64,000 nucleotides of DNA, from NCBI GenBank assembly GCA_905221605.1, contig CAJNDS010002537.1, forward strand, positions 250,001 through 314,000. The letters are read 5' to 3'. Below the pieces are notes generated by a model. It did not search any database. It had not been told where the DNA came from and worked only from the letters and a program-made list of their open reading frames with translations. Positions 32,468-42,446 of the stretch are shown here, in pieces. Position 1 is the stretch's first letter, and each line of letters starts with the position of its first letter. Origin of the DNA: Symbiodinium natans (taxonomy: Eukaryota; Sar; Dinophyceae; Suessiales; Symbiodiniaceae). The position numbers were made by a program, and so were the translations under genes.

Positions 32468-35400
32468 GTGAGGCCGCGCAGGAAGGGCTGCAGTGTTAGG
32501 ATCTTTTGTGGGGACCACTGGGTCCGAGTGCCTAGCTACAAGCAGTTTGTCTTGCATAGGAAGGCCCCAAAACCCCAAACACGTACACGTTGCATGTTGA
32601 ACATGTTGTTTTGCAAGGCTTGCAGTGTGCTTGGGAGTGTTTGTGCTTGGCTTGGTGTGCTTGATGTTGTTGAAAAGGGCAATGATGAGAGCCCGCCGGC
32701 GAGCAGTCCATTAGTGTGTCATCTGCGGATGATGCACAGAGGACTGCCAGTGCCGGGACAAGGGACTGAAGCTGAGCCCTTTGATTTGGAAGCTCCTCGT
32801 GGTGGGGAGCCCGGGTCTTCGTCTTCAAGGGTCCCCGAAGGGGTTCCGTCACCGTCAAGTCCCGATTATGAGCCTTCTGAAGTTTCTGAAAGACCCCCCA
32901 AGCCTCCAGAGAATCCACCGGAACCACCGGACAGTGGAGAAGAAGGATCTTTTAGGATTCCGTTGTCCTCAACCGCCTTGTATCATCATCGTGCACAAGG
33001 CCATTTCCCTTATGATTCCAACTGTGACTCATGCTGTTCGTCGAAGGGTCGTGTTCCCGCGCGTCGCTTGCGTCGTCGTCTTCAAAAGGAGAATCAGACT
33101 GTTGGTCTTGATTTTTTCTTTTTCGGCAAGCTAAGAGTCTTGTTGATGACACACCTGGGTTCAAGGTATACTGTCAGTCTGCCTGCACCGAACCTCGAAG
33201 ATCCACAATTGCTTGCTAACATCAACAGAGTGCTGCGTGAGATGGGACTGGTAGGCAAAGCCGTGACGTTTCGAATGGATCAAGAAGGATCTATTATTGC
33301 TTTGGCAGAAAGACTGAGTAGGTCCCGAAACTGCCCCCACAGCGCAACAATTGTTGATGTGGTTCCAGGATATAGGCCACAAGCCAAAGGGTCAATAGAA
33401 CGACAAGTTGAATCGGTACGCCAAGGCTTCTGGGCTGTGTGGTTGGACTTGGAGCGCCAAATTGCTCTAAAGAAGTTCCCTGGTCAAGATGCAGAGCTGG
33501 GAAAGTACCAGCTTCCCTTAGGGGGTCTCTTGTGGCAAGCCTGTGTGTTCTATGTTTCGAGGTGTTACAATCTGTGGTCCTCGAGCCACGGTGACTCCAC
33601 CACCAGCATTGATTTGCTGCACGAGGAAATAGTTCACCGAACTAGAACGCTTCCCTTTGGTTGTGTGATTCAGGCAAAAGTTAGCAAGTCGAAGGCGCAT
33701 CTTGCTAAATACCGGGGAGCGAAAACCGTCAAGGCTGTTTTCTTAGGACCCGTGAACGCACGAGGTGGAGGGATCTTCGCGGCCCCTTTTGGTAGTACGG
33801 AGATTGACGTATTTCCGACCGGAAGAATCGTTGATGGAGCGTGCGAGGTGGCAACTGTCGAAGGCCTCGCTGTTGCGCAGTCTTTGGTTCTTGATGGTAA
33901 GGACCCAGAACGGCCTGTCTTGTATGAACCCGAAGGTGTTGATGATGGAAATGGTCCTGAAGATGAAGTCATGGAAGGTGGTGTTGGTCCTTTAGATGAA
34001 GAAGACGAAGAGATGATTGCTGACGATACCTATGTTCCCGTAGGTGCCCCGGCGGAAGAAGGTGAGGCAGGGATTCTGCCTGATGAAGGGGAAAACATGG
34101 AGGACATGGAGATTGATTGGCTTACGAATCACCTCTTGGAGTCTTTGTACCGAGGACCTGACGTTCGAGCTACCTCACAGGAGGTGGCTGATTCGTTTAC
34201 CTTGAAATTCGGAGGAAGTAGGGTCAAGTGCCAGGTACCACGAAATGCGGTTTCTGAAACATCCGGAGAACAGTTGGATCCGAACCTTTTGTATGCCTCT
34301 ATGAAGTTGGAACTAGAGGAACTCGAGTCGTTCGGAGTAGGAAAGGTGATCTCTGAAGATGAGGCCCGGAAGTCCGCACGTGAGAGCGGCAGGCGGGTAC
34401 TTACCAGTCGGTGGGTCAACACGGTCAAGCGTAAAGGGCTGTACCGGTCACGTCTGGTAGTAAGAGATTATGCTTCGATGGGAGGTACGACCTTGTCTGA
34501 AGGGATCTACAGCCCGACTACGAGTTTAGAGGGATTGCGGCTTCTGTTGGCACTGCTTTGTCGAAGAGGTTCAGTGTTGAGCTGTGACGTGAGCGTTGCT
34601 TTTATGCATGCAGCAGTGTCAAGGCCTGAGTACGTAGAGCTTCCGAGTAACGTGAGTATTGCGGACTCTAAAATCCCTCAAAAGGCCGGAAACAAGAAGG
34701 TGTATCTTCGATTACACAAAGCCATGAACGGACTGAGATCAGCACCGCTTTCTTGGTATAAGGAGCTGAGTTCGCACTTGGAGCAGAGCGGATTCAGTCC
34801 AAGCTTGGACCCGACGATATACCGCAGGAAGACCTCCAAGGGTCTGACGCTGGTCCTCTTTTATGTTGACGATTTGTTAATCTACTCTGAGGACCCCTCC
34901 GAAGGGAAGAAGGTTTTCGAAGACCTACAGAAACGCTACAAGCTGAAACTGACGGGTGAGCTTCATGAGAATTGTGCGGGAGAAGTCTCCTTTCTAGGAC
35001 GGAGAATCTTCAGGAACAAGGGAGAGAAGCGAGTCTATTTTGGACTGGACGCTAAGTATTTGGATTCCTGTGAAGAGTATGGGATAACCAAACCGAACCC
35101 CAAGCTTCCGTCATTGGAGAAGCGCTACTCTGACCTCATTAAGAAAGGGCAAACCGAAAAGATCAGTCCAGCTGCTCACGAGAAGTACCGTAGGACCTTA
35201 GGGCGTCTAGCATGGGCTGCCCTCTCCAGACCAGATTTGCAGTTCTGCTGCGGATTTTTGGGGCGTCATCAGTCGGCCCCTGACGAGGCAGCTGAAACAT
35301 GCATGAGGGATGTCCTCAAATGGGTCAAAGGTCTTCCGCATAAGGTTCAGGTGTTTCCGTCGACTCGGGAGATCCTGGAAGACGATGCGGATCCCCAAGC

Positions 35401-36679
35401 GGTATCGTGCTTTACGGACGCAAGCTGGAGCCTGAATTCTGTTAGTGGTGGTGTGATTACTTGGGAAAACTGCTGTCTAAAGACGTTCAGCAGGAAGCAG
35501 TCCACCACAGCCCTTTCGAGCGCCGAGAGTGAGCTTGCGGCGCTTACTGAAATAGCCAGGGAAGGTTTGTACATTGCTCTCTTGACGGAGACCATCTTGG
35601 AGGGCATCCCGAAGGACCGGGAAACGGGGTACTACCTTCTTAAGGGGTATTCGGACTCTGAAAGCGCCGTGTCCATTTCCAAAATGGGGACATTGTTGAG
35701 GAAAGTCCGCCATATTGAGTTAAGAGCCGCTTTTCTCCAAGAACTTGTCCAGCTTGGAAGATTCACGATTGAGCACATACCAGGTGCTATCAACCCGGCA
35801 GATGCTCTAACAAAAAGCCCCACTAACGACAGTTTGGTCAGCTTGTGCGAGGCTTGTGGCCTCATTCCGGAACCAGTCCCCTGGAAAGAGAAAAGTTCTG
35901 GAACCAGCGTTTCTGTCACGTTTCAAGAGCCCAATAAACCAGCAGATGAGGTCTGCGAACTGAACGTCCCTGTTTCTTGGCGAGCCGCAGCAGAGAAGGT
36001 AGCAAGGAACCAGGCTTCTTATGTTGTGGTTGAGCTCTGCTGTGAAGAAGGAAGCTCTTTGTCAAAAGCTTGCTCGAAGAATCCTCGTATCGCGTATTTT
36101 GGAGTGACGAAGCAAGTGGATCTGTTAAGCGAAAACGGATACCAGCTTCTCAAAGAAGTCTTTAGCGTGTTACTTCATGAGGGGGTGAAGGTGTATGCGC
36201 ACTTGTCTACGCCGTGTTCGGCTGGGTGCGGACTTCGTCATTTGAGATTCCGAAAAGGTGGACAGGCCTACGCCAGATGGCGGGAGTCTCTTCTGGTCCA
36301 CAAGAGGTCTTGGCGAAGGATTTGGAACCTTCTCCGTCCGTACGCGAACTGTCCGCGTCTTCTTCTTTCTCACGAGTGGCCAGCTAGGTCTGACTTGTGG
36401 AATGAAACGGTCTTTAGGTCTGTAAGTCAACGTCTTGGTCTTGCGAAGGGATGTGTCGTCGATCGCTGTTGCTTCGAGAAGGGTTCTGAAAGAGCCTGGA
36501 AGAGATGGTGGTTTTGTAGTAACTCTTCGAATTTCATCAACATTATGGCTAGGAACCGGTGTGATGAGAGCCACCAACACATCCATCTTCAGCTCCCGGC
36601 GTCAGGTGTGTACCCTGAGCTGTTAGGAGAAGAAATGCTGAAGGGTGCGAGACGAGCTATGGAAGAAGACAGGACTTGA
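32468..36679 (+). CDS. copia pol: integrase-RT-RNase H with methyltransferase-like tail
   Basis: The frame is +2 relative to gag; the nominal start is GTG, so translation probably enters from upstream. Integrase has an HHCC-type zinc region (YHHRAQGHFPYDSNCDSCC, residues ~171-189) and a core starting at VGLDFFFFG (~213). RT shows SCDVSVAFMHA (~705), the LHKAMNGLRSAP block (~749) and YVDD (residues ~798-801), the copia catalytic signature. RNase H has CFTDASWS (~981), SSAESELAAL (~1018), GYSDSESAVS (~1061) and the HIPGAINPADALTKS end (~1104). After that comes a ~250-residue extension with VVELCCEEGSSLS (~1186) and HLSTPCSAGC (~1244), resembling motifs I and IV of a Rossmann methyltransferase. 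It ends at TGA just before the polypurine tract. The 1403-codon frame is intact, suggesting recent activity. Confidence 0.93.
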   Translation: MRPRRKGCSVRIFCGDHWVRVPSYKQFVLHRKAPKPQTRTRCMLNMLFCKACSVLGSVCAWLGVLDVVEKGNDESPPASSPLVCHLRMMHRGLPVPGQGTEAEPFDLEAPRGGEPGSSSSRVPEGVPSPSSPDYEPSEVSERPPKPPENPPEPPDSGEEGSFRIPLSSTALYHHRAQGHFPYDSNCDSCCSSKGRVPARRLRRRLQKENQTVGLDFFFFGKLRVLLMTHLGSRYTVSLPAPNLEDPQLLANINRVLREMGLVGKAVTFRMDQEGSIIALAERLSRSRNCPHSATIVDVVPGYRPQAKGSIERQVESVRQGFWAVWLDLERQIALKKFPGQDAELGKYQLPLGGLLWQACVFYVSRCYNLWSSSHGDSTTSIDLLHEEIVHRTRTLPFGCVIQAKVSKSKAHLAKYRGAKTVKAVFLGPVNARGGGIFAAPFGSTEIDVFPTGRIVDGACEVATVEGLAVAQSLVLDGKDPERPVLYEPEGVDDGNGPEDEVMEGGVGPLDEEDEEMIADDTYVPVGAPAEEGEAGILPDEGENMEDMEIDWLTNHLLESLYRGPDVRATSQEVADSFTLKFGGSRVKCQVPRNAVSETSGEQLDPNLLYASMKLELEELESFGVGKVISEDEARKSARESGRRVLTSRWVNTVKRKGLYRSRLVVRDYASMGGTTLSEGIYSPTTSLEGLRLLLALLCRRGSVLSCDVSVAFMHAAVSRPEYVELPSNVSIADSKIPQKAGNKKVYLRLHKAMNGLRSAPLSWYKELSSHLEQSGFSPSLDPTIYRRKTSKGLTLVLFYVDDLLIYSEDPSEGKKVFEDLQKRYKLKLTGELHENCAGEVSFLGRRIFRNKGEKRVYFGLDAKYLDSCEEYGITKPNPKLPSLEKRYSDLIKKGQTEKISPAAHEKYRRTLGRLAWAALSRPDLQFCCGFLGRHQSAPDEAAETCMRDVLKWVKGLPHKVQVFPSTREILEDDADPQAVSCFTDASWSLNSVSGGVITWENCCLKTFSRKQSTTALSSAESELAALTEIAREGLYIALLTETILEGIPKDRETGYYLLKGYSDSESAVSISKMGTLLRKVRHIELRAAFLQELVQLGRFTIEHIPGAINPADALTKSPTNDSLVSLCEACGLIPEPVPWKEKSSGTSVSVTFQEPNKPADEVCELNVPVSWRAAAEKVARNQASYVVVELCCEEGSSLSKACSKNPRIAYFGVTKQVDLLSENGYQLLKEVFSVLLHEGVKVYAHLSTPCSAGCGLRHLRFRKGGQAYARWRESLLVHKRSWRRIWNLLRPYANCPRLLLSHEWPARSDLWNETVFRSVSQRLGLAKGCVVDRCCFEKGSERAWKRWWFCSNSSNFINIMARNRCDESHQHIHLQLPASGVYPELLGEEMLKGARRAMEEDRT

Positions 36680-36700
36680 GGACGCAACTGTTGCAGGCAT

Positions 36701-36707
36701 GAGGGGG
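36701..36707 (+). promoter_or_regulatory. Polypurine tract
   Basis: GAGGGGG immediately precedes the TGTG start of the 3' LTR, where plus-strand DNA priming is expected. Confidence 0.8.
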
Positions 36708-37257
36708 TGTGAAAGTTTTTGACTTCCTTGTGAGTGCCTTTACAGTTGACAGGATGTCTTGCACGTGTGACATGAACCACGAGTTTGCATTGCATGAGTT
36801 GAGAGCTGTGCTTGAACCGTTTGTTTGGTGTTAGCAGAAGCAGGCATGGACATAGCATGTTTGGAGCTTGGCTTGAAAGTGTTTCTTGCTTTGAGCTTGA
36901 CGTAAGATGCTTGGAGTGTGCATGATGAGCAGAGAAGCACTCGAGATGCTTTAGGAGCATCCTTGAAGAAGTGCGTGTTGCTCTGAGTTTGCTCTTCAAA
37001 CTTTGGCCGCCGACCCTCGCTTCGCTCGTGTCGTCGTACTGAGGTTCGAGCAGAGTGGCTGTGCACTTGTATGCTTGTTTTGCTAAAGCACTGAAGTCCT
37101 GAGAAGCATTAGGACGTTTGCATGTGTTCCTCCTTTGTTTAACAAAGTTGAGATGGAATTCGCGAAAGTGAAGCTGCGCTGACTCTGCGAGAGACTTGCC
37201 GAACACCTCTGGTGTTTTGGCTCAAGCGTGGAGTGAAAAAGTGCTCTGCGTTTCACA
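36708..37257 (+). repeat. 3' LTR of copia element, 550 bp
   Basis: Same ends as the 5' LTR (TGTGAAA...TTTCACA). It has 6 bp and 3 bp insertions and 1 bp and 2 bp deletions relative to it. It retains four CpG sites lost in the 5' LTR. The spliced-leader-like TTTTGGCTCAAG lies at 37215-37226. Confidence 0.95.
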
Positions 37258-37262
37258 TGGGC
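37258..37262 (+). repeat. Target site duplication, right copy (TGGGC)
   Basis: Five bases immediately after the 3' LTR, identical to 27047-27051. Confidence 0.92.
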
Positions 37263-37950
37263 AGGGCAAGTTTTGGCATTTTGGTCAAAAGTCATCTAGA
37301 AGCCAGATTGATGGACTCCTATGTTGATTCCAGTGGTGTTGGATGGATTGTCCATCAGATTGCATGGCAAGACATCACCTTTATCTTACTCTATTTGCAG
37401 TCTGGAGTTGGACCAACAGGCGGGGGCAACCCAGGGGCCCTGTCCCACCTGGCGGGATTCTTGTCCCAGCTCAAAGGAGTTTGGGTGGTCATGGGAGATT
37501 AATCACCCAAGACATGAGATGTCTGAACTGTTCCTGATCTCCAGGATTAAAGGTAAATTGGTAGGACTAATGTGCCCCACTGCTGGGGGCACGAATGAGC
37601 TTGACTATGCCCTGGTTCATTCTGCCCTTGAAGGGTGCTTTAAGGTCTCTTTCTCTTATGAAGTCCCCTTCAGACCACATGGAGCGGTCCATTTCATTCT
37701 GCCGGAAAGCTCACTCCAGCAACCAGTCTCGCAATTGAAAACCTTCCCGGTAGTCCCAGAGACGGAGGAGGTGACGACTTGGGACCATGAACCCCTTCGG
37801 GAGGTTAGTTTGGTCACCCAGGTTGCTGATGACCCGGCCTCTAAGGCATTGGGAGAATTATATCGCCAATGTGAACAGAAGCTGGCTTTACTACTCGAGG
37901 TCGAGGGTGGAGCCCATCCAAGGTGGCCCCACTTGTTGCGTAGTCGAGAC
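37258..37950 (+). pseudogene. Decayed EEP endonuclease fragment of an older non-LTR element
   Basis: Translated in the frame of ATG 37257, the sequence reads FGILVKSHLEARLMDSY then VVMGD before a stop. In the next frame it continues through GGTNELDYALVHSAL and FRPHGAVHF. These are the usual landmarks of an EEP (exonuclease-endonuclease-phosphatase) nicking domain: the GDFN block, the LDY(V/A)LV block and the final H. A frameshift near 37490-37500 breaks it, and the copia insertion removed it from its left part at 26800-27051. A further open stretch to 37950 follows without a recognisable RT. Confidence 0.7.
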
Positions 37951-37951
37951 T

Positions 37952-38174
37952 GAGAACGCCCGTTCTCTTTCTCTTTGTTTCTCTTTCTTGCTTGACTAGT
38001 GAGACTGAGAACGCCCGTTCTCTTTCTCTAACGCTTCTCTTTCTTGCAACTTGCTGAGATTGAGAACGCCCGTTCTCTTTCTCTTACTTTTTACGCTGCG
38101 TTCCCTTTCTTTATTAAAGTTGGGAACGCCCGTCTCCTTCCTTGTTAAGTTGCTGAGTGTGAACGCACGTTCTC
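37952..38174 (+). promoter_or_regulatory. Row of CGCCCG-core hairpins in the leader of ORF1
   Basis: Three perfect copies of GAGAACGCCCGTTCTC (37952-37967, 38007-38022, 38062-38077) are spaced exactly 55 bp apart. A fourth, imperfect one (38122-38137, GGGAACGCCCGTCTCC) and a fifth with a mutated centre (38158-38174, CGCACG) follow. Each folds into a ~7 bp stem around a CC turn, and CTTTCTC pyrimidine runs separate them. The row ends about 110 bp before the ORF1 ATG, so it would lie in the 5' leader. The role is unknown: promoter, translation or reverse-transcription signal are all possible. Confidence 0.85.
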
Positions 38175-38286
38175 TTTCTTGCAAACTTCTTTAGGGTGGG
38201 AGCTTCTTTACTTTATTTGCACCTTTTGGCAAATTTGTCTTGCGCATTGTGCAGTACGGATAGCTTCGGCGTAAGGTATCTGCACC

Positions 38287-38664
38287 ATGTCGCAAGATCG
38301 AATTAGCAACATCGATGGAAGCGCATTTCAGTGTCTTGCCGACTTTATGTTGGGTCATCTCACTGAGTATGATGCTCTCTTTGCCAGAACACCATCAACA
38401 CATTTGCTGGAGTATCTTAGAGATGGATGCATTGTGTCTACACAAACTATGCAAGAATTGCGCCAAGTGCAGGGCTCAGAGCTCCAATCTATCTTACTCG
38501 TCAACCCTAGTAAGAGTTTCCTTCACAATCTAAGGAAGGGTCTTACACAACAGACGAGTATAACGATCGTGAGTAATTTGCACAGCTCACTTCCATATCA
38601 GACATCCCCTGTGTACTCTTCAGGAGTTATGATGAAGATTTCCTTCGTCAAATCCACAGCCTGA
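38287..38664 (+). CDS. ORF1, N-terminal segment (before frameshift)
   Basis: The ATG at 38287 follows a leader sequence (GCTTCGGCGTAAGGTATC...) that is conserved in the inverted fragment at 24 kb including the ATGTCGCAAGA start, which supports this start codon. The meaningful part runs to about 38595; beyond that the frame leaves the protein and stops at 38664. A frame change near 38597 joins it to the long frame that follows (ISDIPCVLFRSYDEDF...). No domain was recognised. Confidence 0.6.
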   Translation: MSQDRISNIDGSAFQCLADFMLGHLTEYDALFARTPSTHLLEYLRDGCIVSTQTMQELRQVQGSELQSILLVNPSKSFLHNLRKGLTQQTSITIVSNLHSSLPYQTSPVYSSGVMMKISFVKSTA

Positions 38665-41600
38665 CGGTTATTGGTGCCATTGAAGTGCAGGGCAAGCGGG
38701 AACTTGTATATTTGGTCACTTACATTCCCAGCAGCTACCCTGTCCATCACACTTGCTACTACATTGCCATAACGCCTTCCATGAAGCAAGAAGCCGGCAA
38801 TACTGAAGTCATTATCGCTGGCACTGTTGGAATATTTGACGAGGAAGTTAAACACCTCAGTCGAGACTTTGGACTTGCTCACATTAGGAAGCCACAGCAG
38901 CCCATCGTTGCGTTAACTGATCAGGAGAATCGATGTGTTGTTTGCCTCAGAGCACCTAAGATCAGCATAAGTCAACTTCAAGCTCTAATGCTGAAGGTTG
39001 AAGAGATGTATGATAAGGTGCTCAAACAAACTGAAGGCAAATCACAAATTGAGCTCCAGGTCTGGTATCGCTTTGCGCCTCTTGAAGGGATGCCGGGCAA
39101 TAGTGTCAACTTCGTTGACCTCCCATATGCTATCAACTCTGCCCGAACTAAGGATGAAGCCTTTCAAGTGCATTGCATTCTCAATCAGCACAGGCTTATG
39201 AATGCGTTCCACACTGCTCCTGGGAAGTATCTGAGGATCTTTGCGGACCCCTATCAGCTGCAGAAGGCTATCTTGGGTCTTCGGCAAAAGCAGCTTACCA
39301 TCCCTGACAGCCTCGCGTTGCATGCCGCAAGATTTCACATTTGCAATGTGAAGAACTCACAGGAAATCTTTGCTTGGAAGGTGACTCAACCTTTCAACTC
39401 TACAGAGGTTTCTCTGCAAATCACCTTTCTCAATTGCACCGGAGACATGCAAGACATTATTCAGGATCTTGAGTACATCAAAATTCCGGTGCAATACAGA
39501 GGAATCGTACATGTATTAGCTGGCACTGATGTTGTCATACCTGCTGTCCATGTAACTGCTACTGTCGCCGCTGCCGATGCGCTCACCCAATGTCAATATT
39601 TCGACCTTCCTTGTGGAAGAACTGAAGTGCAATTGCTGCAAGAGGTTGTTGATGCCCCAAGATGGAGCAACAAGCCCATTAATCACATTTCCGAGAACCC
39701 TAGAGAACATTTTTTGAATTGCCACTCTGGGAGCGATAAGATTGGGCAAGGAAGATTGATCCATGTCAGAGCAAGGGATGAGTATCACCCCTTGTCCAAA
39801 CAACGAATTGCTAGTACAATTTGGCACAAGGATGACCTTGAAACACATTTCCTGATCATTGACAGACAGGCGCCTTACGTTGTTATGACTGGTAAATGTG
39901 AGGATGTTCCCGAACTAGTGAAGCTGCAGAGTGTCCAGACATTTCTCAGCCAAAATGAAGCCTTTCAAGGTTGGAGATTGCCAGAAAACCTTCCTAAGGC
40001 TTCCCAAGAGGATGAAGACTTTACTGCTGAACTGGGATCTATCCAGTACCTACTTGTCCGCATTACTGGTAAGACTGAACTAGAGATCCCGCTAGTTCTC
40101 AAGAACGGCCAACATCTCGCTTGTCATCCGGGATCTTCTGCGAGTAACAATGTTCTCGTCTCCCTACATCAGGGCGCGCTTCTATTCCTGCCACGATGTC
40201 ACTCATGTGATATCATCAAGTTGATAGGGATTAATACTAGCGTCATCTATGCTTTTAACATCCACACTGATGATAGACTTAAGGCTACTGCAGCCAATAA
40301 GCCGAACAAAGCCAGATGTGCCAATCATCAGGATGGGAAGTCAAGCAAGGTTGCCATGGAGCAATCGGATACTGCCCAGTGCCCGACTTTGCTCCATGGA
40401 AAGCCTCCTGCTGTTAAAGGTGATGATACGGCTGCCAATATGTTACCGGAAAATCCTGCCTCAGCACAGTTGAGTCAAGAAGGTGGGACTGGCAAAAGAA
40501 ATATTGAGAGTAGCAAGGAAAAGGTTGAGATTGCTAGAAGACGTAATACTGTCCTAAGGTTCCAGGCGGAAGTCCCGGCCAACGTTCAAGAAGAAGTGCA
40601 AAGGCGCATTGCTGGCCTTTATTGCCCTGTTGCTGCTGCCTATCGGGTCATCTCGTGTGCTCAATGGAACAAAGAGCAATGCCAGCATTACGCCCCCTTT
40701 CCTAAACAAGCAGCTCTTGTCCTTGCTGCGGTTGGATATAATATACGTGAGGCTGCTCGAGCCAAGCTTGCACACATACTTGGTCTGACCTATCTTCAAT
40801 TGGCAAGTGCTACACCGTTGGAGCTTCAAAGCTTTACTGAGGTGTATAGTAAGGCCATTTGGGCTATTCCGGCCAAGGAGCAATACACCATGCTTGTCCA
40901 GATCCACTGCAAGTGCTCCATGTGCCAGCAGCCACAGCCCATTCTTGCTCTGCCGTTGCATTCTGAACAGGACTCCTCTGATCAGATCAGTATCCTTGCT
41001 GATCTAGGTCAACTTGCTGACCTTGCGATTGCGTGCATGCAGCAAAACTTGAGCCCTCGCAATGACACGTGCAAACTTGCCATTCAAAGACTCCCGTCTT
41101 TCTTCTGCCTTCTCACACAGAAGACTCAGAAAAGCTCTTTTGCGCAAGTCTGCAAAAGCGAGGCGGATATCCAAAGCTTTCTTGGCAGTACGGTATCAGT
41201 CATGCAACGGGCATATATTGTCGTTGCACTCGTTCTGCATGATCCTAGTGCTAAGCACTACCTAGTGCTACACCATGCCAAAGAACAAGCAGGAGACTCA
41301 ATTCTTCTTTATGACTCAATCTACGGAGTCCGTAAAGAAAATTTGTGGGCACAATTGATTAAGGCTGAGCACTACATTGAAGCCATCTTCATCAGAAGTG
41401 TTTGTGCCAATCAGCTTTACCCCGCCACTGCTCTCATTAACTCTTTTAATGAGATTATCCGGCATCATGCTGATCCCAGTGAAGACGCAGAACAGCATAT
41501 CAGTAGTGAAACACTCACTATTGAGCAAGCTAAGATAACGAAGGTTGCAAGCTGGGACAGCCCTGTCCCTTCTGCAACCTATATGACCATCACCTCAGAG

Positions 41601-42446
41601 GATGATTTTGGCTTGCCTAATCCGTCCTGTGCCCATCTTTTGCCACAAGCCGAGGAATGTAAAAGCGGTACTGAATTTACTCTTGCCCAAAAGGGCAAAC
41701 TCGATGAGGAGTCAGAACACCAAGCCAGTGTTAGTCTCCAACCCGACCCTAGTACTGCTCTGGCGACACAACTTGATAGTGCATCTCTTCCTGAAGTGCA
41801 CTCCATTGCTACTGATTCCGATGAGGAACAGAGACCGCAACAACATGAAGTTCAAACTGCGCTGAACTCTGAGAAGAATGGCTCTGATAGGGGCAGCCAG
41901 CCCCTTAAAGCCAAGCCCGACTTGAGCTCTGATTCTCAGATGCGTAGAGTCAAGAAAAGCCTCGATAAGCTTAACAATGCCAAGCCTGTCTCCAAGAGAA
42001 AAGATGGTAAAATTGGAAGCAGGAACAATCAAATTAATGCTGTCTCGTCGGAAGACTGCATACAGGTCGCACTTGGTGTTGAACGTTACATCATCTTATC
42101 GCTTTTTGATGGATGCGGAATATCACGTGCTGTCACCGTTGAATGCCTCAAGCAACAACCTGTTGCGGCTGTGAGTGCAGAAAGTGACAGCGTCCTTCGC
42201 GCCCTCATATGCCATAAGTATGACTATGACAAAAGCCAAAGATGGGCTCTTGACTCGCACCGTGTGCCATCGATCGCAATTGATGACGTTTGGACTCTAC
42301 TTAAAGAGGATTACCGATTGCTGCGTGAATGTTTGTCCTTCCTGGGAAGGATTCATCCACAAAAAACAGCCATCATCATTCCCGCCGGTTCCCCCTGCCA
42401 AGATCTCACGGTTGCAGGGTCCAGCTCAGGTGGATTAGGACCTTAG
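38597..42446 (+). CDS. ORF1, main segment ending in DNMT motifs I-IV
   Basis: This long frame (~1280 codons, entered by a frame change, no own ATG needed) is of unknown function for its first ~1130 residues. They look globular, with several Cys pairs (e.g. CKCSMCQQ near nt 40910) and an HYLVLHHA...LLYDSI block near nt 41255-41320 that vaguely recalls C48-type proteases. A Ser/Gln/Lys-rich linker covers nt ~41480-42030. Then a C5 cytosine methyltransferase begins: motif I ILSLFDGCGIS (nt ~42090-42125, S-adenosylmethionine binding) and motif IV PAGSPCQDLT (nt 42381-42410, catalytic Cys codon 42396-42398). The frame ends at TAG 42444-42446 because of an 8-nt near-tandem duplication of TTAGGACC. 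The next frame continues the enzyme. Confidence 0.78.

Larger units (their letters stand above)
27052..37257 (+). mobile_element. Full-length Ty1/copia-type LTR retrotransposon
   Basis: The element has LTRs of 544 and 550 bp that both start TGTGAAAG and end TTTCACA, a 5 bp target duplication TGGGC (27047-27051 and 37258-37262), a PBS just inside the 5' LTR, and a polypurine tract just before the 3' LTR. Coding order is gag, protease, integrase, RT, RNase H, which defines Ty1/copia rather than gypsy. Coding is spread over three plus-strand frames (gag-PR, an extra ORF, and pol). The LTRs differ by 7 substitutions and 4 indels, so the insertion is fairly young. It sits inside an older EEP-bearing element. 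Unusual features are the extra ORF between PR and IN and a methyltransferase-like tail on pol. Confidence 0.93.

Noticed and set aside
30918-32471. 517-codon plus-strand ORF overlapping the extra ORF
   Set aside because: In the gag frame but with Arg/Ser/Pro-rich shadow composition over most of its length; only the last ~100 codons look membrane-like. The frame at 30364-32019 is the better candidate.
36589-37206. 205-codon minus-strand ORF covering the 3' LTR (and its counterpart at 27279-27542)
   Set aside because: Lies antisense in the LTR and appears in both copies only because the LTRs are duplicated; no protein-like features.
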